DNA from: Deltaproteobacteria bacterium
Lineage (GTDB): Bacteria > Desulfobacterota > Desulfobacteria > Desulfobacterales > SURF-7
Reading direction: 5' to 3'
Length of the DNA: 19,092 bases
Assembly: GCA_019307665.1 (NCBI GenBank)
Contig: JAFDJC010000013.1
Coordinates: 1-19,092 of the forward strand
Position 1 is the stretch's first letter. Every line of letters begins with the position of its first letter. The position numbers and the translations under genes were made by a program. Shown here piece after piece: positions 7,951 to 15,165 of this stretch. Under the pieces are notes generated by a model. The model was not told the DNA's origin. It ran no database searches and saw nothing but the letters and a program-made list of their open reading frames with translations.

Positions 7951-8346
7951 ATGGAAAAGCCTTACAGATTGCTGATAATTGATGACAGTAAAGTCATTTT
8001 AGGGACATACAATAAGTTTTTTACAAAAAAAGAATATAATGTCATTACAGCTTCCAATGGTCTGGATGGGCTGAAAATGATCGAATCGGATGAACAAGGA
8101 ATAGATCTTGTAATTACGGATATTGTAATGCCCAATATCAGCGGTGCAGGCGTCATTTCAATACTAAAGAAAAAATACCCTGAAATACCTGTCATTGCAA
8201 TTACAGGATGGGGGACGCATCCTGCAACACTTGCCTCCGAAGCAGATGCAGACCTTATACTTGGAAAACCGATAAACTTGATAGAGCTTGAAGAAAAAAT
8301 TAATAAAATGATATTCCGAAAAAGAGAAAAAATTGACAACCAATAA
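7951..8346 (+). CDS. Receiver-only response regulator (CheY-like)
   Basis: 131 residues from the ATG at 7951. An in-frame ATG at 7921 would add ten residues that look unlike a receiver N-terminus; neither start has a strong ribosome site. It is a single complete receiver domain: the acidic pair IIDDS near residues 10-12, phospho-acceptor Asp57 in VITDIVMP, the switch Thr85 in AITG, and conserved Lys106 in LGKPI. There is no output domain. It ends 18 nt before a sigma-54 activator that lacks a receiver. The pair probably works as a split NtrC-type regulator, or the receiver acts as a phosphorelay intermediate. No histidine kinase is in the window. A perfect TATAAT at 7870-7875 may be its -10 box, but no convincing -35 sits in front of it. 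Confidence 0.9.
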   Translation: MEKPYRLLIIDDSKVILGTYNKFFTKKEYNVITASNGLDGLKMIESDEQGIDLVITDIVMPNISGAGVISILKKKYPEIPVIAITGWGTHPATLASEADADLILGKPINLIELEEKINKMIFRKREKIDNQ

Positions 8347-8364
8347 ACTTCATCCGGTAAAAAA

Positions 8365-9393
8365 ATGGAACCTCCTGTAATCGTTGGTGTAAGCAAAGAA
8401 ATTGTAAAGATAAATGATCTGATTAAACATGTATCGGATACAGGTTTAAACGTTGTCATCACAGGTGAAACCGGCGTTGGGAAGGAAGTTGTTGCCCAGA
8501 ATCTCTACCAGAATTCCCCAAGAAAAAATAAACCTTTTGTTAAGGTTAACTGTGCCGCTTTACCTGAAGGATTGCTTGAAAGCGAACTTTACGGATATGA
8601 ACGGGGTGCCTTTACAGGGGCTGACCAAAAAAAACGCGGCAAGTTCGAACTGGCAAATGGTGGTGTGCTGTTCCTTGATGAAATAGGAGATATGCCGATA
8701 TCATTACAGTCCAAGCTGCTCCATGTTCTCCAGAGCGGCGAATATGCACCGTTGGGATCTGAAAAAGAATTGACAACAGACACATGGCTTATCACCGCTA
8801 CCAATCATGACCTTGAAAAAGAGATTAAAAAGAAATTATTCAGAGAGGATCTCTATTACCGGCTGAATATTATAAGAATTCATATTTCGCCTCTTCGCAA
8901 AAGGCCTGAGGATATTCAGCCTCTCATTGATTATTATATCGATATATATACGTCAAAATTTGACAATAAACACCTGCTGAGGCCGGAGAAAAGAATATTT
9001 GACAAATTGTTGGCCTATAGCTGGCCAGGTAATGTGAGAGAACTGCAGAATGTCCTTAAAAGAGTTCTGGTACTTGGCAACTGGGATGAGATTATTGATG
9101 AGCTGATCTTTGACGAAGCAGCAGGCGATATCAAGTCTGATGCGCTTCCTTTTTCTCCGGATACAGCGGCTTCATCTGCCTTCAACTATAGTGAACCTCC
9201 GGATCTTGAATCATTTTCACTTAAAGATATCAGAAAGCAGGCATTGGACAAGGTTGAAAAGGAAGCGATCTCATATGTTCTTGAAAAAACCGGATGGAAC
9301 AGGAGCAAAGCGGCCAGAATATTAAAAATCAGCTATAAGACACTCTTATACAAAATCAGCGACCTTAACATCCGACCTCCGGTGAGCCCGTAA
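8365..9393 (+). CDS. Sigma-54-dependent transcriptional activator, AAA+ and Fis-type HTH only
   Basis: 342 residues consisting almost entirely of the AAA+ core and a DNA-binding tail. Walker A is GETGVGKE (34-41), the sigma-54 contact loop is GAFTGA (81-86), Walker B is VLFLDEIGDM (101-110), and the arginine-finger region REDLYYRLN is at 160-168. WPGNVREL is at 220-227. A linker (~240-285) leads to a Fis-type helix-turn-helix (~300-335, WNRSKAARILKISYKTLLYK). The protein remodels sigma-54 RNA polymerase at promoters with upstream activator sites. It lacks the N-terminal sensor seen in NtrC. The adjacent receiver-only gene may supply that function in trans. Targets are not known; good sigma-54-type promoters occur elsewhere in the window. 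Confidence 0.95.
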   Translation: MEPPVIVGVSKEIVKINDLIKHVSDTGLNVVITGETGVGKEVVAQNLYQNSPRKNKPFVKVNCAALPEGLLESELYGYERGAFTGADQKKRGKFELANGGVLFLDEIGDMPISLQSKLLHVLQSGEYAPLGSEKELTTDTWLITATNHDLEKEIKKKLFREDLYYRLNIIRIHISPLRKRPEDIQPLIDYYIDIYTSKFDNKHLLRPEKRIFDKLLAYSWPGNVRELQNVLKRVLVLGNWDEIIDELIFDEAAGDIKSDALPFSPDTAASSAFNYSEPPDLESFSLKDIRKQALDKVEKEAISYVLEKTGWNRSKAARILKISYKTLLYKISDLNIRPPVSP

Positions 9394-9403
9394 TTATAGC
9401 TTC

Positions 9404-10897
9404 CTATATATTATACTTGGATATCAGCCTTGAAAGGTAAGTTCTCTGAATTCCCATCACTTTCGAGGCATTGCTTCTATTGCCGTCTGTGTTATCAAGA
9501 TTCAGCTTGATAAATTCCTTCTTAAACTGGTTCAAAGCCTCATTCAGGGTCAAACCGACCTGCATTCCCGGATACTTCATTTTTGGTGATAGAATCGGCA
9601 AATCATCGGGCATAATCTCCTTGCCGTCCCCCATGACAACAGCCCTCTCAAGTGCATTTCTGAGTTCCCTTACATTTCCAGGCCAGTCGTACCGGGTCAT
9701 CTTTTCGATGGCTTGTTTTGAAATGGCAAGATAAGGCAACCCTCTTTCTTTTCTGAAAATATCAAGAAAATGCTCTGCGAGAAGAGGGATATCATCTTTT
9801 CTATCTTTAAGTGCCGGCATTTCAATTTTTACGACATTCAGTCTATAGTATAGGTCTTCCCGAAACCTGCCGTCCTCAACTTCTTTTTCAATATCCCGAT
9901 TTGTTGCTGAAATGACCCTGACGTTTACATACACAGGTCTGTTGCCTCCGACCCTGCAGAACACTCCCTCTTCAAGCACCCTTAATAGCTTGGCCTGCAT
10001 TCCAGGACTCATTTCTCCAATTTCATCCAAAAATATGGTGCCGTCATCAGCCAACTCAAATTTTCCGTTTTTGCTGGAAATAGCACCGGTATATGCACCC
10101 TTTTCATGTCCAAACAGCTCATCTTCAAGAAGTGACTCGGGCAGGGCCGCACAGTTTAATACGATCATTGGTTTATCTTTTCTGGGTCCGATTCGATGGA
10201 TCAGCCTGGCAAGCAGCTCCTTGCCGGTTCCGCTTTCTCCGAGAATAAGCGTTGTCGAATCTGAATTGGCAACCTTTTTGGCTTCAATAACAACTTTACT
10301 GATGACTCTGCTTTCACCGATTATTCTGTCTTTGACTGCCAGCTCTTGTCTTAATCTTTTATTCTCTTTGTCTATATAAACAATCTTTTGGGCATTTCCA
10401 ATGGCATGGGCTGCGAGCTCGGCAAATTCGGACAATATTTTCAGGTCATCATTTCCAAAATGCCCGCCATCTGCTTTATCTATTATTTCCACTACTCCGA
10501 TAATTTCACCGGCTACTTTCATTGGAGCGCAGACAATTGAGTGGGTCTGAAAATCGATGGACTTACTAATTTCTCTATTCCATCTGGAATCAGTATTGAC
10601 ATCCTTAATAAGGAGGGGCTGGCCGGTCTGAGCAACCTTTCCGGCAATTCCATCTCCCAGTTCAATTTCAAATTTTTTCAGTTCCTCTTTTTTATCACCG
10701 GTTGCCACCTTGAAATAAAGCATTCCTTTATCCCTATCCAGCAGCAAAAGTGATCCTGCCTTAGCATGCATAATGCTGGCGGCTTTTTCAATCGTAAATT
10801 CAAGGAACCGGTCAAGATCATGAACTGATGAACCCCATGAAGCCACTTGGGGCCGGCCATCAACAAGCGAGTCCTTTTCTACATTTCTCTTTTTCAT
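9404..10897 (-). CDS. GAF-domain sigma-54-dependent transcriptional activator (NifA-like architecture)
   Basis: 497 residues. Residues ~28-165 form a GAF domain (AGSLLLLDRDKGMLYFKVATG ... GIAGKVAQTGQPLLIKDV ... IVCAPMKV). A helical linker (~170-190) and the AAA+ domain follow: Walker A GESGTGKE (220-227), the contact loop in the variant form GAYTGA (267-272), Walker B TIFLDEIGEM (287-296) and WPGNVREL (405-412). A Fis-type HTH occupies ~450-497. The GAF domain suggests control by a small ligand or redox signal rather than phosphorylation, but the ligand cannot be read from sequence. It is not called NifA because no nif genes are near. It converges on the other sigma-54 activator with only 10 nt between stop codons and no visible terminator. 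AGGG lies about 7 nt before the ATG. Confidence 0.95.
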   Translation of the reverse strand: MKKRNVEKDSLVDGRPQVASWGSSVHDLDRFLEFTIEKAASIMHAKAGSLLLLDRDKGMLYFKVATGDKKEELKKFEIELGDGIAGKVAQTGQPLLIKDVNTDSRWNREISKSIDFQTHSIVCAPMKVAGEIIGVVEIIDKADGGHFGNDDLKILSEFAELAAHAIGNAQKIVYIDKENKRLRQELAVKDRIIGESRVISKVVIEAKKVANSDSTTLILGESGTGKELLARLIHRIGPRKDKPMIVLNCAALPESLLEDELFGHEKGAYTGAISSKNGKFELADDGTIFLDEIGEMSPGMQAKLLRVLEEGVFCRVGGNRPVYVNVRVISATNRDIEKEVEDGRFREDLYYRLNVVKIEMPALKDRKDDIPLLAEHFLDIFRKERGLPYLAISKQAIEKMTRYDWPGNVRELRNALERAVVMGDGKEIMPDDLPILSPKMKYPGMQVGLTLNEALNQFKKEFIKLNLDNTDGNRSNASKVMGIQRTYLSRLISKYNI

Positions 10898-10942
10898 ACA
10901 GAACCCTGTGGAGTAAAATGGATTAATTCTATTTTTGAACAG

Positions 10943-10971
10943 AGCATAACTTAAAGGAAACTTGGTGTCAA
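10943..10971 (-). promoter_or_regulatory. Putative sigma-70 promoter of the GAF activator gene
   Basis: On the minus strand a perfect TTGACA (10966-10971) is followed after 17 bp by TATGCT (10943-10948). The predicted start near 10936 leaves a leader of about 40 nt before the ATG at 10897. Confidence 0.55.
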
Positions 10972-11044
10972 ATCAAAGGGGATAGATATGATATGATTTG
11001 TCGAATGATACGAATTTGCCGGACTGCCTTTATTTCGGCAATCA

Positions 11045-11206
11045 TTATTCCATTCTTGGCGATCTCCTTCTGTCCTGGCCTAACCGCCTGTCACTGCTTT
11101 CCCTCCGTTCAGGTATGTAACTCGTATATAAAAACTGTCGTCTGTCGGTACCAACTCTCCGACCGCCGTTATCTATTAAATTTGTTCTTTCAATATGTTC
11201 TTCCAT
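11045..11206 (-). CDS. Small Arg-rich protein with repeated RRxxxDRR motifs
   Basis: 53 residues from the ATG at 11206; a TTG at 11236 could add ten residues but has no better support. After a short acidic start the chain carries GRRVGTDRRQF, then PERRESSDRR, then LGQDRRR: copies of an (G/E)RRxxxDRR unit spaced about 16 and 8 residues apart. I recognise this as a recurring short-protein pattern in deltaproteobacteria, function unknown. The charge pattern suggests nucleic acid or membrane-surface binding, but that is a guess. It lies 147 nt upstream of the GAF activator in the same direction, with that gene's own promoter in the gap. A sigma-54-like promoter lies about 120 bp upstream. Confidence 0.65.
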   Translation of the reverse strand: MEEHIERTNLIDNGGRRVGTDRRQFLYTSYIPERRESSDRRLGQDRRRSPRME

Positions 11207-11236
11207 AATATTCTCGAATCTAAGGTCGGGGAGCAA

Positions 11237-11740
11237 CTAAGCCTAGCCGACTGATCATCATGTCCATTTTTCCGTTTTCATTACCTTGTCATTCTTTCTT
11301 AGTAGTAGTATTTCGTTAAGGTATGCAATAAGCATACCCCTAAACAGTTTCATGTCGCTATAATATTTTGCTTCAATAACAGATAGTTATAATCCAACTC
11401 CTTTCCATGATCGGAATTTACTATGTAATACATTTCATACACTATCCAGTGAATTACACAATATTTATGTAATTATTTTCACAGGATATTTTCTTGCTAT
11501 CATTTTTACTCACCATAGCTTTGCCCACATATTGTATTAACAGATATTATGTGCAATATAAAGGCCAAAGAAAAAAAATCCGGGAAAAATTGTTGCTGGA
11601 GGAAGGGTTTAGAACTAATATCAATGTATTATATCATTAAAAAAAAACGAGCGGAGAATGTGACAAAAATTTATTGAAAGGGTTATAACCTTAAGTTTAT
11701 GCAACCGAGGTAACAAATACACTGAAAATATGTAGTATCT
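11237..11740. other. Intergenic stretch without a recognised gene
   Basis: About 500 AT-rich bases between the Arg-rich small gene and the CHASE2 remnant. I see no plausible reading frame with a ribosome site. Items present: the sigma-54-like dyad (11320-11340), an imperfect hairpin around 11519-11570 (CTTTGCCC ... GGCCAAAG arms), and a perfect 10-bp palindrome GGTTATAACC at 11681-11690. None can be assigned a function. Confidence 0.5.
11320..11340 (-). promoter_or_regulatory. Candidate sigma-54 promoter overlapping a perfect inverted repeat
   Basis: On the minus strand GGGTATGCTTATTGCA (11339-11324) has GG and GC separated by 10 bp and an intact TTGC -12 block; the -24 block deviates from TGGCAC at two or three positions. 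The same bases form a perfect 7-bp inverted repeat GGTATGC/GCATACC with a 5-bp spacer (11320-11338). The dyad could alternatively be an operator. The start would be near 11313, about 107 nt before the Arg-rich protein. Confidence 0.35.
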
Positions 11741-11744
11741 TTCA

Positions 11745-12456
11745 CAAAAACAGAGAGGGTTAATAACTGTAGGATGCGGCAAGATAAACGGTTACATTTT
11801 TAACTTCGACATCCTGTATTTCAGGACTATTCGCAACTACCCGTGCCTTTTGATGCTGTATAAAGCGCCTCGAAAGGCAGGTAATAATTGTTGCTCAAAT
11901 CGCTTTTATCTTTATATTTTACACGAATATCAAATTTATTTATAAAACCTTCAGGCAGGGGTCTGTTCAGCATGCTTTTGTTGTACTCATCAGCTGTATC
12001 GGAAAAAATCTGTGCCGCATGATATACATTTCCTGAGGACTCCGTTGCCTCAACAAGCAATTGATCGTTGCTATCTGTATGCTCTTTGGCTGTCCCTTCT
12101 TTGGAAAAATCAGGGCCAAATTCATTTTCAGTAAACATGACATCAAAAAGTATTGACTTGGCGCCGCACATTGAAAGGAAGTTAATGAGCTCAGAGTGAA
12201 TATTTCTTGGCCAAGGCCATCTGCCGGCAATCCTGTTCATGGCATTCAGGGAAGATTCATCGACAATAACCAGAACGATCTCAGAAGGAAGTTGTGTTTC
12301 AGATCTGCATATCCGTGTTCTGATATCAATTGATTTACGTTCATAGATGGATAAAATTCCTGACAAGTCAGCACAGAGCATCATGATTGAGATCATGGTA
12401 AATACCAGTATACCACGAAACAGTTTTCTTTTAAGAAACAATTTCACAGGCGGCAT
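11745..12456 (-). pseudogene. Decayed CHASE2-domain sensor gene (frameshift and stops)
   Basis: The open part runs from the ATG at 12456 (GTG at 12468 also possible) to a stop at 11827, about 209 residues. After a cytoplasmic start and one membrane helix (residues ~13-35) come CHASE2 features: YERKSIDIRTRI, EIVLVIVDESSLN, RWPWPRNIHSELI and GAKSILFDVMFTE. The frame ends abruptly after FEALYTASKGTG. Moving one frame over at the GGG run near 11833 continues plausible CHASE2 sequence, VVANSPEIQDVEVKNVTVYLAASYSY, then a TAA (11760-11762), then PSLFL, matching the YPSL-type motif expected there, then a TGA. One lost base plus later stops therefore explain the end. Intact relatives carry further membrane helices and a cyclase, kinase or GGDEF output; none is seen here. 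CHASE2 is an extracytoplasmic sensor domain of unknown ligand. Confidence 0.7.
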
Positions 12457-12681
12457 AATATAATTCACTTATTTTGCTTTCGCAGCTTTGGAACCTTTTT
12501 ATCGGTACACTACAGAAAACCGACATTCACAGTCTCGTAAAAAAGACACTATGGTTAAAGAACTAAGGCCAACAGAAAATTCTTTCTGTTCCCCGGAATG
12601 CGTTATCGACTTTATTTCAGAAGTTTAGGAAAAGATCGGCCCCTGACTGGAACCTGCATATTAGATACATCTTTAGTTGTC

Positions 12682-12711
12682 ATAATAGCACAATACTATC
12701 GACCATTACAA
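12682..12711 (-). promoter_or_regulatory. Weak candidate sigma-70 promoter upstream of the CHASE2 remnant
   Basis: On the minus strand TTGTAA (12706-12711) and TATTAT (12682-12687) are 18 bp apart. The start would be near 12675 and the leader about 220 nt long. The rest of the 12469-12758 gap shows only an 8-bp hairpin (AACAGAAA-ATTC-TTTCTGTT, 12571-12590) with no T-tract. Confidence 0.3.
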
Positions 12712-12758
12712 CATTTTATTGACAATATTGGTTTTGTTCAGTTAAGCACTGTTTTTAT

Positions 12759-13127
12759 TTAACATATCTCGTCAAGAAGTTCTTCGGCCTCATCAATTGT
12801 TAATACGTTTTTGGCATGGTACCCTGCTGCTTTGGCTGTTTTGTCAAACTGATAGTGACCTAGATAACCGAATTTTTTAACAACCCTTACGACATTTGAA
12901 AGCCCGGCTTCGACCATACTTTTCTGAGCCCTATAGACATAGGCCTCTTCCTCTTCACCTCTCACCTCATATTCACGCAAATCCGTCAAACAGCCAAATC
13001 CTTTCTTAAGATCACCGCATGCCTGCTCAATCTCGTTTACAATCGTTTCAATCTCTTCCTTGCCATCCAATTTGCCGATTGAAACATAAAGCCTGTTCTT
13101 CTCCTTATCAACTCTAACTTCATGCAT
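12759..13127 (-). CDS. Small STAS/SpoIIAA-like protein of unknown function
   Basis: 122 residues from the ATG at 13127, chosen because a strong AGGAGG lies 7 nt upstream; a longer frame to 13184 would run into the helicase gene. The chain opens with a strand (MHEVRVDKEKNRLYVSIGKL), a helix (EEIETIVNEIEQACGDL), a second strand (GFGCLTDLREYE), a long helix with conserved-looking aromatic and Arg residues (YVYRAQKSMVEAG), then VVRVVKKFGYLGHYQFDKTAKAAGY and an acidic C-terminus. This beta-alpha alternation suggests a STAS-like or SpoIIAA-like fold; no phosphorylatable Ser motif is evident. It starts 28 nt after the helicase gene ends, so the two are probably co-transcribed. A direct role with the helicase is not established. 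Confidence 0.8.
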   Translation of the reverse strand: MHEVRVDKEKNRLYVSIGKLDGKEEIETIVNEIEQACGDLKKGFGCLTDLREYEVRGEEEEAYVYRAQKSMVEAGLSNVVRVVKKFGYLGHYQFDKTAKAAGYHAKNVLTIDEAEELLDEIC

Positions 13128-13155
13128 AAGGCCCTCCTGTCGTATTATAAGTCTT

Positions 13156-15006
13156 TTATCTATATAATGATTTTTCAATCTCATCCAGAAAACGGCTCAT
13201 ATAAGTAACCTGTCCCCTTCTGGACATTGCATGACTTAAATACAAATTGCGTTTCGCCCTTGTAACGGCAACATACATGAGCCGCCTTTCTTCCTGAAGC
13301 TCTGCATCAGTAGTTTTTGATTTCCAGTGAGGGAACAGGTCCTCCTCACACCCGGCAATGAATACCGTATCATATTCAAGGCCCTTGCTGGCATGGACAG
13401 TTGAAAAGACGACACCGGAACTGTTTTTCTCATCCTTCTTATCCTCCCTGATCAGAGCTGCCTCCTCAAGGTATTCTATCATCACCTGTTTACTTGAAGC
13501 TGAATAAACCAGTTCGTCTATATTTTCAACCCTTGTCAAATAATCTGCTTCCGTATTTGAGTACTGTTTTAAATAGTCAAGATAACGGCATTTGTCCAGA
13601 ATATATTTGATGGCATCAGCCGGCTGCATCTCATTTATTTCATCAAGTATCGTCATAAGTATTCCAAGGGAAGCCTGTACTCTCTTAGGAAATACATTTT
13701 CAGCAAGCATTTTGATAGCTGCACCCTGAAGACTCATGCTCCCGGTTCGAAAGCTTTGAATTTTCTGCAAGGTCCCCGGGCCTATGCCACGTTTTGGAAT
13801 ATTCAAAATTCTTTCAAATGCCACATCGTCATCCTTAAAGATCGAAGCGATCAGGTAGCAATTAATATCCAGAATCTCCTTGCGCTCAAAAAAGCCCCGT
13901 GAACCCAGCATACGATACGGGATTTTCATATAGCGAAACGCTTTTTCAAAAGCACGGGAACAAAATTTGGTTCTGTACAATACCGCCATTTTATCGTGTG
14001 AAATCCCTGCATCATTAAGGGAGGCAACCTTCCTGCCAACCCACTTAGCCTCTTCATCTTCACTGAAAAAGCCATGCAATTCTACAATACCACCCTTTTG
14101 TTCTGAGAAGCATTCCTTTTTCATCCGTTTATCATTAAAGCCGATAAGTTCATTCGAGATCCTAACAATTTCATGAACAGATCGATAATTTTCCTCAAGC
14201 TTGAATACCCTGGCATCGTTATATTTGTCCCTGAAGGTCAGGAAATGATCAAGATTGCTGCCACGGAACCCGTATATCGACTGCCAGTCATCACCCACAC
14301 AAAAAAGATTACCCTTCCTGAGTAGCAGGCGTGTCAATTCTTCCTGGAGGTTGTTTGAATCCTGGTATTCGTCTACCAGAATAAACCGGAAAAAATCCTG
14401 ATATTTTTTTCTGACATCTTTGTAATCCCGAAGTATATTTCTTGTTAAAAAAAGAATGTTATCAAAGTCTACGGCATTTTTTTCTTTTAATTTCTTTTCG
14501 TAAAGTGTGTAAACATCATCAAGCCTGATATGGGATATACCGGATCTGTGGTCAAAATATTTACCTGGCTCGCCTGAATTCTTAGCCTTGGAAATCGCCG
14601 AAAGGACAGCCGGAACATTTTTTTTATCAAAATTAAGATGTTCAACAACAATTTCAGTCAATATTTTTTTTTGCTGATAGTCCGAATAGATCTGGATCGG
14701 CAAGTGATAACCCAAAAGTTCGCAGTGCTCTTTAAGAATCCTGAAACAAGCGCTGTGGTATGTTCTGACCCATGGAAACCCGGAGGGCGAAATGCCGGTC
14801 AGGTGCACCAACCGGCTTTTCATTTCATCAGCAGCCTTGTTGGTAAAAGTAATCGCCAGGATACGCTCAGGTTCATACCCCTTTGATACAAGGTGTGCAA
14901 TTTTTGCGGTCAGCGTTCTTGTTTTCCCTGAACCTGCGCCTGCGATAACAAGAGCCGGTGTTCCCATGTATTCCACAGCATCTCTTTGCTGGTCTGAAAG
15001 CTGCAT
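13156..15006 (-). CDS. UvrD/PcrA/Rep-family superfamily 1 DNA helicase
   Basis: 616 residues. A Q motif (LSDQQRDAV, 3-11), Walker A GAGSGKTRT (23-31), motif Ia (ITFTNKAADEM), Walker B LVDEYQDS (210-217), motif III GDDWQSIYGFRG (238-249), motif IV (VLYRTKFCSRAFE), motif V VHASKGLEYDTVFI and motif VI VAVTRAKRNLYLSHA place it firmly among 3'-to-5' SF1A helicases. It ends about 30 residues after motif VI, so it lacks the C-terminal RNA-polymerase-binding tail of UvrD and PcrA and is shorter than those (about 720) and Rep (about 670). AGGA lies 7 nt before the ATG. Such proteins unwind DNA in repair, replication restart or anti-recombination; which one applies here is open. It probably forms an operon with the STAS-like gene. 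Confidence 0.95.
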   Translation of the reverse strand: MQLSDQQRDAVEYMGTPALVIAGAGSGKTRTLTAKIAHLVSKGYEPERILAITFTNKAADEMKSRLVHLTGISPSGFPWVRTYHSACFRILKEHCELLGYHLPIQIYSDYQQKKILTEIVVEHLNFDKKNVPAVLSAISKAKNSGEPGKYFDHRSGISHIRLDDVYTLYEKKLKEKNAVDFDNILFLTRNILRDYKDVRKKYQDFFRFILVDEYQDSNNLQEELTRLLLRKGNLFCVGDDWQSIYGFRGSNLDHFLTFRDKYNDARVFKLEENYRSVHEIVRISNELIGFNDKRMKKECFSEQKGGIVELHGFFSEDEEAKWVGRKVASLNDAGISHDKMAVLYRTKFCSRAFEKAFRYMKIPYRMLGSRGFFERKEILDINCYLIASIFKDDDVAFERILNIPKRGIGPGTLQKIQSFRTGSMSLQGAAIKMLAENVFPKRVQASLGILMTILDEINEMQPADAIKYILDKCRYLDYLKQYSNTEADYLTRVENIDELVYSASSKQVMIEYLEEAALIREDKKDEKNSSGVVFSTVHASKGLEYDTVFIAGCEEDLFPHWKSKTTDAELQEERRLMYVAVTRAKRNLYLSHAMSRRGQVTYMSRFLDEIEKSLYR

Positions 15007-15165
15007 ATTATATTCCTAATGGTTTTTATAGTAATCAACTGTTCAAGCTTAATTTTTTTCCATAAGCCACAATACACAAAAAACGTCAAGGAAAAGAAGG
15101 CAGTCCTAAAAAGCATGGCAAGGTTGTATAAATGAATATTTATGCAGATACCGGTTTTCGTTTTA

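Noticed and set aside
9391..9420. Bidirectional terminator between the convergent sigma-54 activators
   Set aside because: Only AT-rich sequence with no GC stem is present.
10993..11208. Plus-strand 71-codon open frame antisense to the Arg-rich gene
   Set aside because: It has no ribosome site and a low-complexity hydrophobic-Cys product; the opposite strand has the recognisable RRxxxDRR pattern.
11207..11340. Possible c-di-GMP (GEMM) riboswitch ahead of the Arg-rich gene, suggested by TCGGCTAGGCTTAGTTGC
   Set aside because: The conserved ACGCAAAGCC-type block and the first stem are absent.
12489..12510. GG-N10-GC spacing upstream of the CHASE2 remnant
   Set aside because: The bases around GG and GC do not match TGGCA or TTGC, so spacing alone is not enough for a sigma-54 promoter.
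12571..12590. Hairpin AACAGAAA-ATTC-TTTCTGTT as a terminator
   Set aside because: The stem is AT-rich and no T-run follows on either strand; no gene ends beside it.
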